39,009 nt of DNA from the NCBI GenBank assembly GCA_022775985.1, contig JALFIM010000138.1:1-39009 (forward strand), in the 5' to 3' direction. This document shows positions 34,793-39,009 of the stretch, one piece after another. A program made the position numbers and the translations under genes. This DNA comes from Prevotella sp. Lineage in GTDB: Bacteria > Bacteroidota > Bacteroidia > Bacteroidales > Bacteroidaceae. Position 1 is the first letter of the stretch, and each line of letters opens with the position of its first letter. Under the pieces are notes generated by a model. The model was given only the letters and a program-made list of their open reading frames with translations, did no database searches and was not told the DNA's origin.

Positions 34793-34851
34793 CGTTTAGC
34801 GCTGTTTTTATAATATCAGTCAAGTAAAAGGGATTTGAACTTTTGGTTCAT

Positions 34852-34905
34852 CACAAATGTGGTGAGGGCTTATCATATATGATACGATTCCTCATCGCAT
34901 TTGTG
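34852..34905. repeat. Long intergenic hairpin with a palindromic loop
   Basis: 34852-34867 and 34890-34905 are complementary over 16 bases with two G-U-type pairs. The 22-base loop contains the perfect palindrome TATCATATATGATA (34871-34884). It starts 60 bp after the MFS stop. It could protect the transcript end, act as a terminator without a T-run, or be a repeat element. The 34793-35350 gap has no gene I can support. Confidence 0.55.
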
Positions 34906-35110
34906 GTGAGACCGTATCACATTAGTAACGAACTAATAAACATGCCGCTTGGCATTACTTTTCAATAGTTGTGAAGTTAGTGGATTTGTGCATTTAATAT
35001 TTTTCATAAAACGGTTGCCCTCGGCACAAAATTCAAGCGAGCTTGATTTTCTGCAAAAAGAAACATTCAAGATAGAAGTGCAATGTTTTTGTATAGATGG
35101 ATATCCATCC

Positions 35111-35166
35111 CGATGAAGTGCAGACTCTCTTGAAGCGTAGCGTAATAAAGAATGTCTGCACCTCAT
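35111..35166. repeat. Second intergenic hairpin upstream of nuoA
   Basis: GTGCAGAC (35118-35125) pairs exactly with GTCTGCAC (35154-35161). The stem is extended outwards (GATGA/CTCATT) and inwards (TCTT/AAGA) around a GC-containing loop. A 97-residue minus-strand open frame covers this area but has no family features. It could be an intergenic repeat or a structured RNA. Confidence 0.4.
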
Positions 35167-35267
35167 TGGGAGGCAAAATAACGACCAGTTGACTCTATAG
35201 CTTGATTTTCTGCTCTCGGTTGGCACTCTTTTTCCTTAAAATTCCTCAACATTCCAATATTTATTGC

Positions 35268-35275
35268 TAACTTTG
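35268..35275 (+). promoter_or_regulatory. -7 promoter box of the nuo operon
   Basis: TAACTTTG, an exact TAnnTTTG match, 75 bp before the nuoA start codon. No clear -33 element. The AT-rich leader has no Shine-Dalgarno motif. Confidence 0.65.
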
Positions 35276-35350
35276 CAAACTGAAAATTGCAATTCGGATA
35301 CTTAGCGGTATTCTACGTAGAAATAGAAACAAATTGTTTTAATAATTTTT

Positions 35351-35701
35351 ATGGATTTTATCTTATTAATCACAGTCATCTTGACGGCTGTTGTATTGGT
35401 AGTGGGTGCATACGTGGTTGCAAAACTCGTAGGTCCTCGTTCGTACAACCCGGTTAAGGGTCAACCGTTTGAGTGTGGTATCCCGACACGCGGCTCCTCT
35501 TGGATGCCGGTGCACGTGGGCTACTACCTCTTCGCCATCCTTTTCCTGATGTTCGACATTGAGACCCTGTTCCTCTATCCATGGGCAGTAGTTGTCAACA
35601 AGTTTGGAGTGATGGCGCTCGCGAGCGTCGGATTCTTCATGCTGGTATTGGTATTTGGCCTTGCTTACGCTTGGCGGAAAGGAGCGTTGGAATGGAAGTA
35701 A
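35351..35701 (+). CDS. nuoA: NADH-quinone oxidoreductase (complex I) subunit A
   Basis: 116 residues with three membrane helices. It has the conserved loop PFECGIPTRGSSWMPVHVGYY between the first two and LFLMFDIETLFLYPW in the second, both hallmarks of NuoA. Part of the membrane arm near the quinone site. It overlaps the nuoB start by 10 bp, so the two are translationally coupled. Confidence 0.96.
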   Translation: MDFILLITVILTAVVLVVGAYVVAKLVGPRSYNPVKGQPFECGIPTRGSSWMPVHVGYYLFAILFLMFDIETLFLYPWAVVVNKFGVMALASVGFFMLVLVFGLAYAWRKGALEWK

Positions 35702-36414
35702 GAAAACCTGTCATCAAGAGTATCCCTTACGATGAGTTCAAGGACAACGAGAGCCTTGAGAAAATCGTGGACGAGCTCCATGAGGGAGGCGTCAATGTGG
35801 TAGTTGGCTCGCTCGACCAGGCAATAAACTGGGGCCGTTCCAACTCCCTGTGGTCATTAACATTCGGCACGTCGTGCTGTGGTATTGAGTTCATGGCAGT
35901 GGGCTGCGCCCGCTACGACTTCTCGCGCTTCGGCTTCGAGGTTACTCGTAACTCTCCACGTCAGGCCGACCTCATCATGTGCGCCGGCACCATCACCAAC
36001 AAGATGGCTCCTGCCTTCAAGCGTCTCTACGACGAGATGGCCGAGCCCAAGTATGTTGTCGCCGTGGGCGGCTGCACCATTTCGGGCGGCCCGTTCAAGA
36101 AGTCGTACAACGTGGTGCGCGGCATCTCGGAGATTGTGCCGGTAGACGTTTACGTGCCGGGCTGTCCTCCGCGTCCGGAGGCCATCCTCTACGGCATGAT
36201 GCAGCTCCAGCGCAAGGTGAAGGTGGAGAAATTCTTCGGCGGCGCCAACCACAAGATGTCGAAGGAAGAGAAGGAACTCTCAATGTCGAAGGGCGGTCTG
36301 CACGGACTCTCCAACGAGGCCCTGCTCGACGAGAAACTCCACGGCAAGAAGGACACCATCGTGGTGAACAGCGTGCCTGAGGACTTCGACGCAAAGAAAG
36401 GTCTAACTGATTAA
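35692..36414 (+). CDS. nuoB: Complex I subunit B (N2 iron-sulfur cluster)
   Basis: 240 residues from ATG 35692, inside the end of nuoA; an earlier ATG at 35581 only extends out of frame over nuoA. The four cysteines of cluster N2 are present: Cys62-Cys63 (TSCCGIEFMA), Cys128 (VGGCTISGG) and Cys158 (VPGCPPRPE). This cluster passes electrons to the quinone. The C-terminal tail of about 50 residues (KKDTIVVNSVPEDFDAKKG) is longer than in many NuoB proteins. Confidence 0.96.
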   Translation: MEVRKPVIKSIPYDEFKDNESLEKIVDELHEGGVNVVVGSLDQAINWGRSNSLWSLTFGTSCCGIEFMAVGCARYDFSRFGFEVTRNSPRQADLIMCAGTITNKMAPAFKRLYDEMAEPKYVVAVGGCTISGGPFKKSYNVVRGISEIVPVDVYVPGCPPRPEAILYGMMQLQRKVKVEKFFGGANHKMSKEEKELSMSKGGLHGLSNEALLDEKLHGKKDTIVVNSVPEDFDAKKGLTD

Positions 36415-36432
36415 TATAATAAGGTATAAGAT

Positions 36433-38004
36433 ATGAAACTTGAAAACATTGAACTCTCATTTGACAACTTCTCAAGTGAGATGTCGAAACTGAAGAACCA
36501 GAAACATTTCGACTACCTTGTTACCATCATCGGCGAGGACTTCGGCGAGGAAGGCTTGGGATGCGTCTACATTCTTGAGAATACCGAAAACAATGAGCGC
36601 TGCTCCGTGAAGACCATTGCCAAGAAGGTGGACGGAAGCGACGTCGTTCCCACCGTCATCAACCTCTGGCGTGCAGCCGACCTGCTTGAGCGCGAGGTCT
36701 ACGACTTCGTGGGCATCAAGTTCCTCGGCCACCCGGACATGCGCCGTCTGTTCCTCCGCACCGACTTCAATGGCTACCCGTTGCGCAAGGACTTCGACAT
36801 GAGTCCCGAGGCAAACAAGTTCCCGTTGACCGACGAGCCGGAGTCTGACTTCACAGTTGAGTACTCGCTCAACGCCGACGGCCACCTCGTGGCAACACAG
36901 AAGCGCCTCTTCGACGAGGACGACTACGTGGTGAACATCGGCCCTAACCACCCGTCAACCCACGGTGTGCTCCGCTTGCAGACCGTTCTCGACGGCGAGA
37001 AGGTGAAGCGCATCTACCCGCACCTGGGCTATATCCACCGCGGCATAGAGAAGATGTGGGAAGGCATGACCTATCCGCAGACACTCGCTCTCACCGACCG
37101 TCTCAACTACCTCTCGGCAATGATGCACCGCCACGCTCTCGTTGGTGTGATAGAGGAGGGTATGGGCATTGAGCTTACCGACCGCATCCACTACATCCGC
37201 ACCATCATGGACGAGCTGCAGCGTATCGACTCCCACTTGCTCTACCTCGGCTGTACAGCGCAGGACTTGGGCGCCCTCACAGCGTTCCTCTACTGTATGC
37301 GCGACCGCGAGCACGTGCTCAACGTGATGGAGGAGACCACCGGCGGACGACTCATCCAGAACTACTACCGCATCGGCGGATGCCAGGCAGACATCGACCC
37401 GAAGTTCGTGGAGAACACAAAGAAGCTCTGCAAGTATCTGCGCCCGATGATTCAGGAGTATCTCGACGTGTTCGGCGACAACGTAATCACACACAACCGC
37501 TTGGTAGGCGTAGGCCCGATGGGTCGCGAGGACTGCATCAACTACGCCGTGACAGGTCCCGCAGGACGTGCCGCAGGCTGGAAGAACGACACCCGCAAGC
37601 GCCATCCGTATGACATGTACGACAAGGTGGAGTGGAAGGAAATCACCATGACGGGCTGCGACTCCATGGACCGCTACTACTGCCACATCCAGGAACTCTA
37701 CCAGAGCCTCGACATCATCGAGCAGCTCATCGACAACATCCCCGAGGGCGAGTTCTACATCAAGCAGAAGCCTATCATCAAGGTGCCCGAGGGACAGTGG
37801 TACTTCTCTGTGGAGGGAGCCAGCGGCGAGTTCGGCATCTATCTCGACTCGAAGGGCGACAAGAGCCCCTACCGTCTGAAGATGCGCCCGATGGGCTTGA
37901 CCCTCACCGGTGCTCTCGACCCGATGCTTCGCGGACAGAAGATTGCCGACTTGATTACAACAGGTGCCGCAATCGACTTCGTAATACCGGACATCGACCG
38001 TTAA
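36433..38004 (+). CDS. nuoCD: Fused complex I subunits C and D
   Basis: 523 residues. The NuoC part covers about 1-150 (INLWRAADLLEREVYDFVGI, HPDMRRLFLRTDFNGYPLRKD). The NuoD part starts near 160 (VVNIGPNHPSTHGVLRLQTV) and runs through PHLGYIHRGIEKMWEG to the C-terminal GALDPMLRGQKIADLI. The natural C-D fusion is common in Bacteroidetes and some proteobacteria. It forms the hydrophilic arm around the quinone pocket. It follows nuoB by 18 bp. Codon use is GC-rich like the rest of the operon. Confidence 0.95.
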   Translation: MKLENIELSFDNFSSEMSKLKNQKHFDYLVTIIGEDFGEEGLGCVYILENTENNERCSVKTIAKKVDGSDVVPTVINLWRAADLLEREVYDFVGIKFLGHPDMRRLFLRTDFNGYPLRKDFDMSPEANKFPLTDEPESDFTVEYSLNADGHLVATQKRLFDEDDYVVNIGPNHPSTHGVLRLQTVLDGEKVKRIYPHLGYIHRGIEKMWEGMTYPQTLALTDRLNYLSAMMHRHALVGVIEEGMGIELTDRIHYIRTIMDELQRIDSHLLYLGCTAQDLGALTAFLYCMRDREHVLNVMEETTGGRLIQNYYRIGGCQADIDPKFVENTKKLCKYLRPMIQEYLDVFGDNVITHNRLVGVGPMGREDCINYAVTGPAGRAAGWKNDTRKRHPYDMYDKVEWKEITMTGCDSMDRYYCHIQELYQSLDIIEQLIDNIPEGEFYIKQKPIIKVPEGQWYFSVEGASGEFGIYLDSKGDKSPYRLKMRPMGLTLTGALDPMLRGQKIADLITTGAAIDFVIPDIDR

Positions 38005-38179
38005 GTGGAATGTTGAGTTTTGAATGTTGAATTTTGAATTGTCGGTATTCGACCGATGTTGAGTTTCTCAATTTTGAATTGAGAGCAAGCAACTCAAAAG
38101 TCAGAATTCAAAAAATCAAAATTGCGGCTTGCCGCAATAATTCAAAACTCAAAACTCAAAATTCAAAATTTAAACAAAA
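38005..38179. repeat. Structured AT-rich spacer inside the nuo operon
   Basis: A 175-bp gap between nuoCD and nuoH. It is made of near-repeats of TTGAATTTTGAA and, at its far end, their complements (AATTCAAAACTCAAAACTC). Three perfect small hairpins lie between: CGGT/ACCG at 38043-38055, TCTCAATT/AATTGAGA at 38066-38084 and ATTGCGGC/GCCGCAAT at 38121-38138. The ends could pair into one long stem. No coding sequence is seen. Possible roles are differential expression of the operon or a repeat-element insertion. Confidence 0.6.
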
Positions 38180-39009
38180 ATGTTTGACTTTAGTATAGTA
38201 ACAAACTGGTTCCACAATCTCCTCTCACAGACCTGCGGTCTTGGAGATTTCTGGACAATACTGATCGAGTGCATCCTGGTTGGTGTCTGCATTCTCGCAG
38301 GTTACGCCATCCTCGCCATCATCTTGATCTTCATGGAGCGTAAGGTCTGCGCCTACTTCCAGTGCCGTCTTGGCCCGATGCGCGTAGGTCCTTGGGGTAT
38401 ATTCCAGGTGTTCGCCGACGTGCTGAAGATGCTCATCAAGGAGATCTTCTCAGTAGACGGCGCCGACAAGATGCTCTACTACATCGCTCCGTTCCTCGTG
38501 ATCATAGCTTCCGTGGGCACCTTCTCGTTCCTTCCGTGGAACAACGGCGCTCAGGTGCTCGACTTCAACGTAGGCCTGTTCCTCATGTCGGCCATCTCGA
38601 GCATCGGCATCGTGGGCATCTTCATGGCAGGTTGGGGCTCTAACAACAAGTATTCGGTAGTTTCGGCTATGCGTGGTGCGGTGCAGCTCATCTCTTATGA
38701 AATGTCGCTCGCCCTCTGCCTCATCACCGCCGTTGTGCTCACCGGCACAATGCAGGTATCGGGCATCGTAGAGGCACAGACCGGCGCTTTCGGCTGGCTC
38801 ATCTTCAAGGGACACATCCCGGCTATCATCGCCTTCCTCGTGTTCCTCGTAGCAGGCAACGCCGAGGCAAACCGCGGCCCGTTCGACTTGGCAGAGGCTG
38901 AGTCGGAGCTTACAGCCGGCTATCACACCGAGTATTCGGGTATGGGCTTCGGCTTCTACTACCTCGCCGAGTACCTCAACCTCTTCGTAGTTTCGGCAAT
39001 CGCCACCAC
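38180..39009 (+). CDS. nuoH: Complex I subunit H, 3' end outside window
   Basis: Starts at ATG 38180 and stays open to the right edge (276 codons read). Hydrophobic segments alternate with conserved NuoH loops: IFMERKVCAYFQCRLGPMRV, GIFQVFADVLKMLIKE, RGAVQLISYEMSLALCL and NAEANRGPFDLAEAESELTA. NuoH forms most of the quinone channel at the junction with the hydrophilic arm. The order A-B-CD-H without nuoEFG between CD and H indicates the reduced complex I found in Bacteroidetes. Confidence 0.96.
   Translation, partial: MFDFSIVTNWFHNLLSQTCGLGDFWTILIECILVGVCILAGYAILAIILIFMERKVCAYFQCRLGPMRVGPWGIFQVFADVLKMLIKEIFSVDGADKMLYYIAPFLVIIASVGTFSFLPWNNGAQVLDFNVGLFLMSAISSIGIVGIFMAGWGSNNKYSVVSAMRGAVQLISYEMSLALCLITAVVLTGTMQVSGIVEAQTGAFGWLIFKGHIPAIIAFLVFLVAGNAEANRGPFDLAEAESELTAGYHTEYSGMGFGFYYLAEYLNLFVVSAIAT

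Noticed and set aside
34933..35226. A 97-codon minus-strand open frame in the MFS-nuoA gap
   Set aside because: Composition and lack of motifs do not support a protein; it covers a hairpin element.
36955..37686. A 243-codon minus-strand open frame inside nuoCD
   Set aside because: Antisense shadow with His/Val/Ala bias from GC-rich codons; no family features.

Overview
The window looks like a chromosomal segment of a Bacteroidales bacterium, most likely Prevotella or a close relative. The evidence is: Bacteroidetes-type promoters (-7 box TAnnTTTG) in front of many genes; a bS16 with a long Ala/Lys/Glu-rich tail; a fused nuoCD in a nuoA-B-CD-H order; a DUF3256 protein; and two copies of the AAA-ATPase/PD-(D/E)XK family that is expanded in this order. 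The organism call is inference from gene content, since no rRNA is present.

Left part (1-5.7 kb) is accessory and decaying. A divergent araC/tauE pair has been fused by a deletion. Next come an HxlR regulator and a divergent operon of an NmrA-like NAD(P)-binding protein, a flavin-binding PNPOx-like protein and a zinc-type macrodomain ADP-ribose hydrolase; the first two genes each carry a one-base deletion. An ATPase-nuclease gene with its own promoter is bracketed by a 24-bp direct repeat and 15-bp inverted repeats, and has an amber codon in its conserved N-terminal motif.

From 5.7 to 19.3 kb lie mostly housekeeping genes: a sialate O-acetylesterase, valS, rpsP, a MaoC-like hydratase, a DUF3256 protein, a phospho-sugar mutase, and a YgiQ radical SAM protein abutting a small conserved gene. 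A scar at 10.9-12.7 kb interrupts them. It holds a truncated secreted protein, a DNA adenine methylase remnant, an AraC regulator without its N-terminal half and a frameshifted small gene.

The most interesting region is 20.6-29.6 kb. A type III restriction-modification operon (mod ... res) has an SMC/RecF-like ATPase and an HNH nuclease, resembling the Septu PtuA/PtuB pair, between its two subunits. All four genes are tightly packed, the last junction overlapping by 4 bp. The target-recognition part of mod and the two inserted genes are visibly more AT-rich than the flanks. A second ATPase-nuclease gene follows.

The right part holds an AraC regulator divergent from a TolC-HlyD-MFS tripartite efflux operon, a 558-bp structured intergenic region, and the start of the complex I operon (nuoA, nuoB, nuoCD, nuoH), which runs off the right edge. 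Core genes are intact, whereas most accessory genes carry nonsense, frameshift or truncation lesions.
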